Positions 50,868-60,305 of a stretch of DNA of 64,000 nucleotides are shown piece after piece. The notes beneath the pieces are model-generated. The model saw only the letters and a list, made by a program, of their open reading frames with translations. It made no database searches and was not told the origin of the DNA. The stretch's first letter is position 1, and each line of letters starts with the position of its first letter. Position numbers and translations under genes: made by a program. Source of the stretch: an uncultured Bacteroidales bacterium (GTDB taxonomy: Bacteria; Bacteroidota; Bacteroidia; Bacteroidales; Bacteroidaceae); assembly GCA_902787575.1 (NCBI GenBank), contig CADAGX010000007.1, positions 62,001-126,000 on the forward strand. The letters run 5' to 3'.

Positions 50868-52961
50868 ATGCACAACAAACGCAAGGAAAGAGCCGGTGCA
50901 CTGAAGTGGACACGCTTCGGGCACCACGGCTACTGCGCCTTTGCCAGCCTCAAGCGGGTGGTATGTATCGGCGTTCTGAGTGCGGCTACGCTGGGTGCAG
51001 CCACCCGGGCACAGGCCTCGCGCGAGGGAACGCAGATGCGCATCCAGCAACAGGAAGACGAAGAGCAGCAGGAGGAGCTGGACGAGGTGACCGTCTCGGG
51101 CACCCTAGCTCCGCTGACTGCACTGCAGTCGGCACGCATCGTGAGTGTGCTCAGCCGCGAGGACATCCAGCGGTCGGGAGCGCAGAGTATCAACGACCTC
51201 TTTAAGTTAGCCACGGGCGTGGACGTCCGCCAGCGCGGTGGCTTTGGTATTCAGACGGACATCAGCATCGACGGAGGCACCTTCGACCAAATCACACTTC
51301 TGCTGAACGGTGCCAACATCTCCAACCCACACACAGGCCACTTGGCCGCCGACTTCCCGGTCAGCATCAGCGACATCGAGCGGATAGAGATACTCGAGGG
51401 CGCTGCAAGCCGCGTATATGGAGCCACAGCCTTTGGCGGTGCCATCAACATCGTAACGCGACACGACACGGGCACCAACGTCTCGCTGGGCGCACGCGGC
51501 GGTTCGTTCGGCACGGGCGAAGGAGAGGCACGTGCCACACTGCAGACGGGCAACGTCTCGCAGCGACTCAGCGGTGGAGGCGGTCGCAGCGACGGAGGCA
51601 CCACCAACAGCGACTGGCGCAAGGGCCAGCTCTACTATCAGGGCGACTTCGCCAGCCACGACCTGCGGCTCGACTGGCAACTGGGCTACAGCCGCAAGTC
51701 GTACGGCGCCAACACTTTCTACAGCGCTGCCTACCCCGACCAGTGGGAACGCAACGAACGACTGCTGGCCAGCGTCTCGGCCGAAACGCTGGGCCGTTTC
51801 CACTTTACGCCCCGGGTCTACTGGAATCGCTCGTACGACAACTTCGAACTGGTGCGCGGTCAACGCTTTGGCGAGAACTTCCACCAGACTGACGTCTATG
51901 GTGCACAGCTGGGTGGACATTTCACATGGTTCGCGGGCCGCACAGCCGTCAGCTCCGAACTGCGGCAGGAAGGCATCCTCAGCACCAGCCTCGGCCACGA
52001 CCTCGACCCGACGAAGTACGTCGGCATCCGCGGCCAAAACGGCATCGACTACACACAATGCGACGACCGGACCGACGTTTCCTTCTCGCTCGAGCACAAC
52101 ATCCTGCTCAGCCGCTGGACGTTGAGTGCCGGTCTGCTGGCCAACATGAACACGGCCATCGACCACCGCTTCCGCCTCTACCCCGGTCTCGACATCGCCT
52201 ATCGGCCCACCTCGCACTGGAAGCTCTTCGCCTCGTACAACAAAGGCTTCCGCCTTCCCACCTTCACCGACCTCTATTACAAGAGCCCCACCCATATGGG
52301 CAACGCAGGCCTGCGGCCCGAGGTGAACCGCTCCACGCAGCTGGGCGTGCAGTACACTTGGTCGGGCCTCAGCGCCACACTGCGCGGCTTCTACCACCGC
52401 GGCCACCGCATGATAGACTGGGTGATGTACAATGCTGCCGACACCTATCATAGTGCCAACTTCAACCTCGGCAACCTCGGTCTGCAGACAGAGTTGCGCC
52501 TCTGCTTCCCCAAGCTGTGCGGCCACGACATCTTCCTGCAGCAGCTCACGCTCGGTTACACCCACATGCACCAGAAACGGTTCGACCACACGCCCATCTA
52601 CAAGAGCAACTACGCCATGGAGTATCTGCGCCACAAACTGGTATGCACGCTCCACCATCGCATCGTCTCGCGCCTCTCGGCCACTTGGCAGCTGCGATGG
52701 CAAGACCGCATGGGCAGCTACCTCCGCTACGAAGGTACCTACACCGACCCTGCCACTGGCTATCTGCGCGGGCAATCGACAGGACTACTCGCCGACTACA
52801 AGCCCTACGCCACGCTCGACCTTAAGTTACAGTGGACGGCACTGCGCTACCAGCTCTTCGTGCAAGGCACCAACATCACCGACCACCGCTACTACGACCT
52901 CGGCAACATCCAACAGCCAGGCATCTGCGTGTTGGCAGGTGTCAGTGTCAAGTTGAAGTAG
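50868..52961 (+). CDS. TonB-dependent receptor (BtuB/FepA-type, non-SusC)
   Basis: A 697-residue outer-membrane receptor. After an atypical charged start, a hydrophobic stretch (VVCIGVLSAATLGAATRAQA, about residues 29-48) acts as signal. The plug covers about 70-195, with ELDEVTVSG as TonB box, GVDVRQRGGFGIQTDISIDGG and RIEILEGAASRVYGATAFGGAINI. A 22-strand barrel follows, ending SVKLK. There is no carboxypeptidase-like domain and no SusD partner, so small ligands such as metal chelates or cobalamin are more likely than glycans. The ligand is not known. No cobalamin riboswitch was seen in the 81 bases before it. Confidence 0.85.
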   Translation: MHNKRKERAGALKWTRFGHHGYCAFASLKRVVCIGVLSAATLGAATRAQASREGTQMRIQQQEDEEQQEELDEVTVSGTLAPLTALQSARIVSVLSREDIQRSGAQSINDLFKLATGVDVRQRGGFGIQTDISIDGGTFDQITLLLNGANISNPHTGHLAADFPVSISDIERIEILEGAASRVYGATAFGGAINIVTRHDTGTNVSLGARGGSFGTGEGEARATLQTGNVSQRLSGGGGRSDGGTTNSDWRKGQLYYQGDFASHDLRLDWQLGYSRKSYGANTFYSAAYPDQWERNERLLASVSAETLGRFHFTPRVYWNRSYDNFELVRGQRFGENFHQTDVYGAQLGGHFTWFAGRTAVSSELRQEGILSTSLGHDLDPTKYVGIRGQNGIDYTQCDDRTDVSFSLEHNILLSRWTLSAGLLANMNTAIDHRFRLYPGLDIAYRPTSHWKLFASYNKGFRLPTFTDLYYKSPTHMGNAGLRPEVNRSTQLGVQYTWSGLSATLRGFYHRGHRMIDWVMYNAADTYHSANFNLGNLGLQTELRLCFPKLCGHDIFLQQLTLGYTHMHQKRFDHTPIYKSNYAMEYLRHKLVCTLHHRIVSRLSATWQLRWQDRMGSYLRYEGTYTDPATGYLRGQSTGLLADYKPYATLDLKLQWTALRYQLFVQGTNITDHRYYDLGNIQQPGICVLAGVSVKLK

Positions 52962-53011
52962 AGCCAATTACACGACTTCCGCCCTCTGCCGAAGGCAAAG
53001 CACGCACATAG

Positions 53012-53056
53012 CTCTCTCTTTTTCTGCATTTTTTTCGTAGAAAAAGAGAGAGTTTT
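53012..53056 (+). terminator. Terminator after the TonB-dependent receptor
   Basis: A 14-bp stem (53012-53025 with 53039-53052, CTCTCTCTTTTTCT and its complement) is followed by TTTT. It is 50 bases beyond the stop codon. Confidence 0.8.
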
Positions 53057-53069
53057 ATATATTTTTCTA

Positions 53070-53077
53070 TAAATTTG
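53070..53077 (+). promoter_or_regulatory. -7 box of the metallophosphoesterase gene
   Basis: TAAATTTG about 65 bases before the ATG at 53142, directly after the terminator. No -33 match at 20 bases. Confidence 0.5.
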
Positions 53078-53141
53078 CAGCGCAGGCATTACAAAACGAG
53101 CCTCAAAAACACTTTTTTAAAACTTTAATAACTAAACAAAG

Positions 53142-56100
53142 ATGAAAAGGAAACTTTTACTCTTCTTGCCGCTGCTGTGGTGCTTTGCCTTCACAGCAAC
53201 GAATGTGTTGGCGCAAAACGAAGGGCGCCTCGCGTTTGGAGTTATCTCCGACATCCACTTTGAGAACAATGTGGGCGAAGGGGCTATGGTGAAAGTACCG
53301 AATGCACTGAAGAACCTGACTTCGCACGGAGCTCTCGACGCGCTGGCCATCGTAGGCGACTTGGCCGACTCCGGCACCGCTGGGCAGTACGAAATGCTGA
53401 CAAGCGTCTTCACCGATGCTGCCAACTTCACGAACCCCGTGGGCACGTTCCTCTTTATGATGGGCAACCACGACAACAAGGCAGCCGACGGACAGCAGAA
53501 CTATCAGCAAGGACTGAAGGCCTTCAACGGCGGCGAGGACTATCCGCTGCATCAGTACAAGGTCATCAAGGGCTACCCCTTCATCACCATCAGCCAGATG
53601 AACTCGGCCTCGAACGATGTGTCCAATGCAGCGAACGGCACAGGAGCATATCCCGAGGAGGTAGTGCAGCAGTTGGACACATGGATGGCACAGGCCGCTG
53701 CCGAATGCCCGGGCAAGCCCATTTTCGTGTTCACACACATACCGCCACGCTGGTCGGTTTACGGCTCGTGGGTCGAGTACGAGACAGGCAACCCCTGGAC
53801 CATGAAGGTGCTCAACCCCGTGCTCAACAAGTATCCGCAGGCAGTAGTGTTTGCCGGACACAGCCACTATCCGCTGGGCGACCCGCGCAGCATACATCAG
53901 GGCGCCAATCCCAACTCCGAGCGCCAGAACTTCTACACGGTAATCAACACGGCCAGCACCACCTACTCGGAGGTGAACCCGGGCGCAGTGAATGCCGGCA
54001 TTCATCCCGAAGGCTATGCTTTTGTGACCGAAGGCATGATTGTGAGCGAACTGCCGAACGGCGACATCGACATTTGCCGCTACGACACGTATCGCAACCT
54101 CGAAATCGGCGCAGAGCACCATTGGGTGCTGAAGGCTCCGTTCGATGGTTCGATGTTTGAGTACGCCGACATCCGCGATGCAGACGACAATCCGCTGAAC
54201 GTTCCTCTCCGCGACGGACTGCCCGCTCCTGCCTTCACCAAGAGCGCAGAGATACAGGTGAAAGCATTGGCTTTCGAGGCCACGGCCCACATACCGCAGG
54301 CCACAGACAACGAGTGCGTATTCCGCTATCGCATTCGCCTCAGCCAGGACGGCTTGGTGCTCTCCGAGAAGTACATCTTCTCGCAGTTCTATCTCAACAC
54401 CGACACGCCCGACCCCATCTCTTACTTCATTTCGAACCTCACCTCCAACACGAAGTACGAGATTGAAGTGATAGCATACGACTCGTACGGCAACGCTTCG
54501 GAACCGCTCAAGAAAGCATTCAGCACGCCCGCTCCCGACGACAGCAACATACTGCCCGAACCAGACGGCAAGTGGACATTCGAGGACGCAGACAACCTGC
54601 TGAAGCCCGAGCAAGGCAGCATGACCATACTTCCCTATATCGTAGGCAAGAAGTCCATTTCGGAAGCCGAAAGTTTCGAAGCCTCAGGCATCGTGCCCGC
54701 CAGCGGACCGACCGACGACAACAAGGCCATCTTGGTGCCCCAAAATACGGCACTGAAGGTGAACCGCGTGACTGGTGGCGCCACACAGGACTACGCCATC
54801 ATGATGGACGTCAAGGTGGAGAACGCAGCACTTTACAACTCGCTGCTGCAGACCAACGCGTCCAACAACAACGACGGCGACCTCTTCATCTATCAGAATA
54901 AGATTGGCATGGGCGCCATGGGCGGCTATTTCGGCGAAATCAAGGATAATACGTGGTACCGCATCGTTATGGTGGCACGCGACGGACAGGTTTATGTCTA
55001 TGTAAACGGAGAACTTACCATCAAATGCGCCAGCCAGACGCGCTGGGAGTTAGACCCGTGGGGATTCTACTTCCTTTGCGACGAGGACGGCGAAATGACA
55101 GACACGGAAGTGGCTGAATTGGCCTTCTGGGAGAGAAGCCTCTCTGACAATCAGGTGAGAAAACTCTCGGGCCTGGACATCATCGAAGAACCGGTGGAGC
55201 CCACCGTAACGCTGAAGACTCCCATCGTGAAACTGATGGACGACGAGTTGGACTTCTCGGTGAAGGTGGAGACCAACGCACCCTTTGGTTTCGACTGCCC
55301 CGACTGGATTGAACCCGTGGATGTCGTTCCGTTTGCCGGCGAGAAGGCCTACACCTTCCGTGCACAGCCGATGGACTGGAGTGGCCGTCGCGAGGGCACC
55401 ATAGCCCTGACGGGCGAAGGCGTAGGCACACAGGAAGTGCAAGTGGTACAAGTCTTCATGGGCGAGGACATTCCCGACGCCCTGGGAGTCTGGACGTTCG
55501 ACGACACGTCCAATCTGCTGGAAAACAGCGGACTGACCTCTGTACTGTCAGGTGGCATCAAGGGGAGCGAAGGCCCTGAGCCGACACTCACTCTGGCCGA
55601 AGCCAACATCCTGCCCACCGCAGGTCCCACCGAGGAGAACGGAGCCATCAGCATCCCCAAGGACTCCTACCTCTGGCTGACACCCAACGCCGGCACCGAG
55701 ACGCTGACCGACTTCACCATCCTCTACGATATCAAGCCCTCCAACTTGGACGGCTACAAGTCGCTCTTCCAGAACGATGTTACGAACAAGGCCGACGCAG
55801 GTCTCTTCTTCAAGGGTAACCAAGTGGGACGAGGCGGTTCCTTCGGATATGTGAGCGAACTGCAACTCGACAAGTGGTACCGCCTCATCTTCGTAGTAAA
55901 GAACGGCTACGGCACGCTCTATCTCGACGGCAAGAAGATAGCCGAGAGCACCAACGCGCCAAACTATTGGCCCATCACCCTGCAGGCACTCCTCTTTGCC
56001 GACAATGACGGAGAAGAAGGACCGGTGGAGGTGGCCTCCATCCGCTTCTGGGACCTGCCGCTCTCTGAAGTCCAGGCCAAGCGACTGGGCGACGTTTACA

Positions 56101-57824
56101 AAGACGTGGAAGAATACTTCGTGGTCCACACCAAGGCTGTTCGCCTGCTCGAGAATAATGAGTTTGCCGTCACGGTGAACACCAACGTACCCTTCACCTT
56201 CGACTATCCCGAATGGATTGAGCCTGTGGACGTAGAGTTCGCCAGCGGCGAGAAGGCCTACACCTTCCGCGCTCAACCGCTCACTGAAGTAGGTCGTCGC
56301 AAAGGCACCATCAAAGTGAAGGCCGAATACTTCCCCGAAGAGGAAGTGAAGGTGGAACAAATCGTGCTGGGCGAAGACGTACCCGAAGCCACAGGCTGCT
56401 GGACGTTCGACGATCCGAACAACCTGATGGCCGGCGAAGGCATCTCCACGTTGCAACCAGCCTATAAGACCGAAGACGGACCAGCCATCACAGCAGACCC
56501 CGCAGAGGCTGGCATCACGCCCGTAGAAGGACCGCTAGAGACGAACGGAGCCGTCAGCATGCCCGTGGAAGGCTACCTGATGATGACCACCAACCTGGAT
56601 GCAACCGAACTGACTGACTTCACTGTCCTCTTCGACGTGAAGCCCGAGGCACTCCAAGGCTACCACGCACTGCTGCAGACCAACCCCAGCAACAACTCCG
56701 ACGGAGCCTTCTTCATCAAGAACGACATGGTGGGCCTCAACAACAGCGGCCTCGGATACAAGGGCCTCATGCAGCAGGGCAAGTGGCACCGCATCGTCTT
56801 CGTAGCGAAAGACGGCTTTGCATACACCTACATCGACGGAAAGCGTGTGGGACAGAGCACATCGGCCAACTTCCAGCTGTGGACCATGAAGGCACAGGCT
56901 CTGCTCTTTGCCGACAACAACGACGAGGACGGCTACAACGAGGTGGCTGAAGTACGATTCTGGGATGTGGCGCTCACAGACGCACACGTGGAACTTCTCG
57001 GCGCGGTGAAACAAGATTGGGATGACGACCCGATGGACGAGCCCGTCAGCGTATGGACATTCGACAATCCCGACGACCTGCTGGCAGGCACTGGTTCGGC
57101 CGTGCTGCGCGCAGCCGTCAAGGGAGAGGACAAGGCACCCGTTGCCACAGACGACCTGGCAGCAGCCGGCATCGTGCCCGCGACAGGTCCGACAAAGACC
57201 AACGGAGCCATCACCGTCCCCATCGACACCTACCTGCAGCTGGCTCACAACCAGGAAGGCGGCGACCAGAGAACCTTCACCTTCATGATGGATATCCGAC
57301 CCAAGCAACTCGGCATCTACAACGTGCTCTTCCAGAGCAACATGCTGAACAATACTGACGCCAGCCTCTTCATCAACAAGCAGAACAAGCTCGGCATCAA
57401 CACTGCCGGCCTGGGCTACGGCGGCGTCATCGAGGAAGGCAAGTGGCATCGCATCATCTTCGCAGTAGATGATTGCGTCATCACCACCTACATCGACGGA
57501 CAGAAGATTGGCAGCTCCACATCGGCCAACTCCGACAAGTGGATACTCCGCGACGTGGCTTACTTCTTTGCCGACGAAGACGGCGAGGAAGGCGTCGTAG
57601 ACATTGCCGAACTGCGCTACTGGAACGTAGCACTCGCAGGCATCTTCGTACAGGAACTGGGAGGCGTGGACACAGAGACATCCATCGCCGACATCCACCA
57701 GAGCCGCACCGCCGGAGCCATCTACGACCTCTCCGGACGCCGAGTGTCGAACGCCCTGAGCCCCAATACGAAGCTTGCCAAGGGCCTCTACATTGTGAAC
57801 GGCAAGAAAGTACTGATTAAGTAA
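53142..57824 (+). CDS. Secreted metallophosphoesterase with four LamG-like and two BACON-like domains
   Basis: A 1560-residue exported protein. The signal ends at VLAQ (residue 25). Residues about 30-330 are a calcineurin-like phosphoesterase with all metal motifs: SDIHF (36-40), GDLAD (72-76), GNHDN (108-112), THIPP (near 199) and GHSHYP (near 240). A fibronectin-like linker follows. LamG-like units start at about 475, 781, 1084 and 1302, each with W-TF[DE]D. BACON-like modules lie at about 690-773 and 993-1076 (FDCPDWIEPVDV, FDYPEWIEPVDV). The tail IYDLSGRRVS to GLYIVNGKKVLIK is the short C-terminal domain common on secreted Prevotella proteins. The modules suggest binding of polysaccharide or matrix while a phosphoester is cut; the substrate is unknown. 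Confidence 0.85.
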   Translation: MKRKLLLFLPLLWCFAFTATNVLAQNEGRLAFGVISDIHFENNVGEGAMVKVPNALKNLTSHGALDALAIVGDLADSGTAGQYEMLTSVFTDAANFTNPVGTFLFMMGNHDNKAADGQQNYQQGLKAFNGGEDYPLHQYKVIKGYPFITISQMNSASNDVSNAANGTGAYPEEVVQQLDTWMAQAAAECPGKPIFVFTHIPPRWSVYGSWVEYETGNPWTMKVLNPVLNKYPQAVVFAGHSHYPLGDPRSIHQGANPNSERQNFYTVINTASTTYSEVNPGAVNAGIHPEGYAFVTEGMIVSELPNGDIDICRYDTYRNLEIGAEHHWVLKAPFDGSMFEYADIRDADDNPLNVPLRDGLPAPAFTKSAEIQVKALAFEATAHIPQATDNECVFRYRIRLSQDGLVLSEKYIFSQFYLNTDTPDPISYFISNLTSNTKYEIEVIAYDSYGNASEPLKKAFSTPAPDDSNILPEPDGKWTFEDADNLLKPEQGSMTILPYIVGKKSISEAESFEASGIVPASGPTDDNKAILVPQNTALKVNRVTGGATQDYAIMMDVKVENAALYNSLLQTNASNNNDGDLFIYQNKIGMGAMGGYFGEIKDNTWYRIVMVARDGQVYVYVNGELTIKCASQTRWELDPWGFYFLCDEDGEMTDTEVAELAFWERSLSDNQVRKLSGLDIIEEPVEPTVTLKTPIVKLMDDELDFSVKVETNAPFGFDCPDWIEPVDVVPFAGEKAYTFRAQPMDWSGRREGTIALTGEGVGTQEVQVVQVFMGEDIPDALGVWTFDDTSNLLENSGLTSVLSGGIKGSEGPEPTLTLAEANILPTAGPTEENGAISIPKDSYLWLTPNAGTETLTDFTILYDIKPSNLDGYKSLFQNDVTNKADAGLFFKGNQVGRGGSFGYVSELQLDKWYRLIFVVKNGYGTLYLDGKKIAESTNAPNYWPITLQALLFADNDGEEGPVEVASIRFWDLPLSEVQAKRLGDVYKDVEEYFVVHTKAVRLLENNEFAVTVNTNVPFTFDYPEWIEPVDVEFASGEKAYTFRAQPLTEVGRRKGTIKVKAEYFPEEEVKVEQIVLGEDVPEATGCWTFDDPNNLMAGEGISTLQPAYKTEDGPAITADPAEAGITPVEGPLETNGAVSMPVEGYLMMTTNLDATELTDFTVLFDVKPEALQGYHALLQTNPSNNSDGAFFIKNDMVGLNNSGLGYKGLMQQGKWHRIVFVAKDGFAYTYIDGKRVGQSTSANFQLWTMKAQALLFADNNDEDGYNEVAEVRFWDVALTDAHVELLGAVKQDWDDDPMDEPVSVWTFDNPDDLLAGTGSAVLRAAVKGEDKAPVATDDLAAAGIVPATGPTKTNGAITVPIDTYLQLAHNQEGGDQRTFTFMMDIRPKQLGIYNVLFQSNMLNNTDASLFINKQNKLGINTAGLGYGGVIEEGKWHRIIFAVDDCVITTYIDGQKIGSSTSANSDKWILRDVAYFFADEDGEEGVVDIAELRYWNVALAGIFVQELGGVDTETSIADIHQSRTAGAIYDLSGRRVSNALSPNTKLAKGLYIVNGKKVLIK

Positions 57825-57833
57825 TCTCACACG

Positions 57834-57943
57834 CGACGCGTCGCAACGCTTCAAGCGACGTGTCGCAACTCTTCACGCGACGTGTCGCATGAGCTCATGC
57901 GACGCGTCGCATTTTTTATGCCACTGCAAGGCGTGAAAATCGC
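57834..57943. repeat. 22-bp dyad repeat array D
   Basis: Five 22-base units at 57834, 57856, 57878, 57900 and 57922, the last decayed. The third unit shows the two palindromes best: a CGACGTGTCG half and a perfect CATGAGCTCATG half. It starts ten bases after the stop codon of the metallophosphoesterase gene. No standard terminator is seen there, so the array may form the 3' end of the transcript. Confidence 0.85.
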
Positions 57944-57957
57944 TACGTGATGCTTTA

Positions 57958-58078
57958 CGGAATTTGACAAGCAAATTCCCTACAGTCGTCCCTTTTCTTG
58001 TCATCCCGACAACAGCAAGGTTCTAATCGCCGCATCGGACTGAGATTCTTCCTCCGCTTTGCTCCCTCAGAATGACAC
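57958..58078. repeat. Second hairpin-repeat island
   Basis: 57958-57986 is a fourth copy of the GGAATTTG-ACAAG-CAAATTCC hairpin. TGTCATCCCGACAA follows at 57999-58012. 58041-58078 is an inverted copy of the repeat at 49091. All lie in the 472-base gene-free stretch 57825-58296. Confidence 0.75.
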
Positions 58079-58121
58079 GACGTCGTGTTCCGTTTCGCTC
58101 ACCTTATATATAATAATGTAT

Positions 58122-58279
58122 ACGGCCCAAATTACTCACGCTCGGAAAAGGAAAGAAAATCTACGCTTTTCTTTTCGCCTATTCGCAACTTTGGCCTGAC
58201 GGCCCAAGTTACTCGCGCTCGGAAAAGGAAAGAAAATCTACGCTTTTCTTTTCTTTTCGCTCGCTTATTCGTAACTTTG
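58122..58279 (+). repeat. 77-bp tandem promoter duplication before the amidase gene
   Basis: Copy one starts at 58122 and copy two at 58199; both read ACGGCCCAARTTACTC, then CGCTCGGAAAAGGAAAG and a CTTTTCTTTTCG tract. Copy two ends with TAACTTTG (58272-58279), the likely -7 box of the amidase gene, 17 bases before its ATG. Copy one has CAACTTTG at the same place. Confidence 0.8.
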
Positions 58280-58296
58280 CAGGCAAAACGGACAAG

Positions 58297-59046
58297 ATGA
58301 AACGAACACTCACCCTACTGCTCGCGCTGGTGCTGTGCCTCGGCACACAGGCATTCACGCTCGTCATCGATGCAGGCCACGGCGGGAAGGACCCGGGAGC
58401 CATAGGCCGCAAAGGTAAGGAGAAGAACATCAATCTGGCCGTGGCGCTGGAACTGGGACGACTGGTGGAGAAGAACTGCCCAGACGTGAAGGTAGTTTAC
58501 ACGCGCAAGACGGACGTCTTCGTGGAACTGAACGAACGCGCACACATAGCCAACAAGGCGAAAGCCGACCTCTTTATCAGCATTCACGTGAACAGCACGG
58601 CGGCCAAAGTGGGGCCGCAAGGGACGGAGACATACACGCTGGGTATGCACCGAGCAGCAGAGAACCTGGAGGTGGCCAAACGAGAGAACAGCGTCATCAC
58701 GCTGGAGAGCAACTACGAGGAGCGCTACGAGGGCTTCGACCCAAAGAGCAGCGAGAGCTACATCATCTTTGAGCTGATGCAGGACCAGAACATGGAGAAG
58801 AGCGTGCGGCTGGCCAAGAACATACAGTCGCAACTGAAGGCGACGGCAAAGCGAGTGGACAAAGGCGTGTATCAAGCCGGCTTCCTGGTGCTACGCGCCA
58901 CGAGTATGCCCAGTGCACTGGTGGAACTGGGATACATCAACAACCCCACCGAGGAGCAATACCTGCTCTCTGCCGCAGGGCAGGCCGCACTGGCTAAGAG
59001 CATTTACAACGGATTCACACAATACAAAAAGAGCCTGACAAAATGA
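58297..59046 (+). CDS. N-acetylmuramoyl-L-alanine amidase (Amidase_3)
   Basis: A 249-residue periplasmic enzyme that cuts the bond between muramic acid and the peptide in murein, as in daughter-cell separation. The signal MKRTLTLLLALVLCLGTQAF is followed directly by the catalytic domain. Zinc ligands are His28 in DAGHGGKDPG, Glu42 in GKEKNINLAVA and the His in FISIHVNS; the catalytic Glu is in SALVELGYINN. No binding repeats are attached. The stop overlaps the next start by four bases (ATGA), so it is translated together with the MCE protein. Confidence 0.92.
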   Translation: MKRTLTLLLALVLCLGTQAFTLVIDAGHGGKDPGAIGRKGKEKNINLAVALELGRLVEKNCPDVKVVYTRKTDVFVELNERAHIANKAKADLFISIHVNSTAAKVGPQGTETYTLGMHRAAENLEVAKRENSVITLESNYEERYEGFDPKSSESYIIFELMQDQNMEKSVRLAKNIQSQLKATAKRVDKGVYQAGFLVLRATSMPSALVELGYINNPTEEQYLLSAAGQAALAKSIYNGFTQYKKSLTK

Positions 59047-59930
59047 AGATATCGAAAGAGACGAAGATAGGACTGACGGGAGTGGCGGCACTGGTGCTGC
59101 TCTTCTTCGGCATCAACTTCCTGAAGGGCGTGAAACTCTTCAGCACGCAGAGCACCTACTACATCAAGTTTGCCAACGCAAAGGCGCTGAGCAAGAACAG
59201 CACAGTCTATGCCGACGGCTACAACATCGGCATTGTGAGCAACGTACTCTACGACTACTCGAAGCCCGGACAAGTGCTGGTGGAGATATCGGTGAACAAG
59301 GGACTGCGCATCCCCAAAGGCAGCACAGCCAAGTTGGACGAGGCAGTGCTGGGCGGCTGCACGCTCAACCTGCTGCTGGTGAACAACCTCACCGAGGCAT
59401 ACGCGCCGGGCGACACGATACAAGGCTCCGACGGCTCGGGCCTGATGAGCAAGGCCGCCGACATGATGCCACAGGTGGAGCAAGTGGTGGCCCGCGTGGA
59501 CACGCTGATAGCCACTCTGAATCTGCTGGTGTCTAACCCCAACCTGCCCCTCATCATGCAGAACGCTGAGCAGGTGACGTCTAACCTGAACAAGAGCAGC
59601 GAGGAACTGAACAAGCTGCTAAGCAAGGACATACCACAGATGACAACGACCTTCAACAAGGCCGGCGAGAACGTGGTGACCCTGACAGACAACCTCAACC
59701 AGCTGAAACTGCAAGCCACCATGGACAGCGTGAACGCCGCCATAAGTAGCATTCACGAGATGATGGCTCAGATGCAAAGTCCCGACGGCACGCTGGGTAA
59801 AATGATGAACGACCCTGCGCTCTACAACAATCTGAACCATACCGTACAGAGCGCCGACAGCCTCGTCACCGACCTGAAAAAGAACCCCAAGCGGTACGTC
59901 CACTTTTCGGTCTTCGGGAAGAAGCAGTAA
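59043..59930 (+). CDS. MCE-family (MlaD-like) lipid-transport protein
   Basis: A 295-residue protein anchored by one N-terminal helix (KIGLTGVAALVLLFFGINFLKG, residues 7-28). One MCE domain (about 38-115) has the usual YIKFANAKALSKNSTVYADG and VLVEISVNKGLRIPKGSTAKL. The rest is helical, as in MlaD proteins that form rings carrying phospholipid between membranes. No ATPase or permease gene lies beside it here. The four-base overlap with the amidase gene is usual in Bacteroidales. Confidence 0.88.
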   Translation: MKISKETKIGLTGVAALVLLFFGINFLKGVKLFSTQSTYYIKFANAKALSKNSTVYADGYNIGIVSNVLYDYSKPGQVLVEISVNKGLRIPKGSTAKLDEAVLGGCTLNLLLVNNLTEAYAPGDTIQGSDGSGLMSKAADMMPQVEQVVARVDTLIATLNLLVSNPNLPLIMQNAEQVTSNLNKSSEELNKLLSKDIPQMTTTFNKAGENVVTLTDNLNQLKLQATMDSVNAAISSIHEMMAQMQSPDGTLGKMMNDPALYNNLNHTVQSADSLVTDLKKNPKRYVHFSVFGKKQ

Positions 59931-60207
59931 TACGACCTATTTAAAGTTTGTCCTAATTAAGAGAGCGCAAAAAAGGGACTGCGCGAATGCCACTTAAAAA
60001 GGTTATTTTACGCAAGTTAGACGCCCCACTGAAAATGCTGCACCCCGCAGGGTAAAAAGGAGATAACAAACTAAGAACCAGTAACTTGAAGTTAAGAAGG
60101 AGCACGCAACAAGAAACGCTTCAGCCACCTGCCACGGACGTTCTGTAATACAATATATTAGGGCTTTCTGCATATCGTTTTTTACAAACGTAAACAAACA
60201 AAAAAGA
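59931..60207. other. Gene-free stretch upstream of dnaA
   Basis: AT-rich spacer between the MCE gene and the dnaA promoter. I looked for DnaA boxes (TTATCCACA and close forms) and saw no cluster. A CCCCGCAGGG motif at about 60043-60052 is the only small palindrome noted. A replication origin is therefore not called here. Confidence 0.5.
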
Positions 60208-60239
60208 TTTTGCGGTTTCGCAGAAACTCCATACCTTTG
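60208..60239 (+). promoter_or_regulatory. Promoter of dnaA
   Basis: TTTG at 60208-60211 and TACCTTTG at 60232-60239 with exactly 20 bases between. It is one of the best matches in the window. The leader is about 60 bases. Confidence 0.85.
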
Positions 60240-60305
60240 CGGAACAAAACAGGCTAAAGCAACAACCTGCTTACCTTATTTAATATTTATAAGAAAGAGA
60301 CGTAA

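Noticed and set aside
59931-60305. Replication origin upstream of dnaA
   Set aside because: No cluster of TTATCCACA-like boxes or AT-rich 13-mers was seen; in Bacteroidetes dnaA is often away from the origin.
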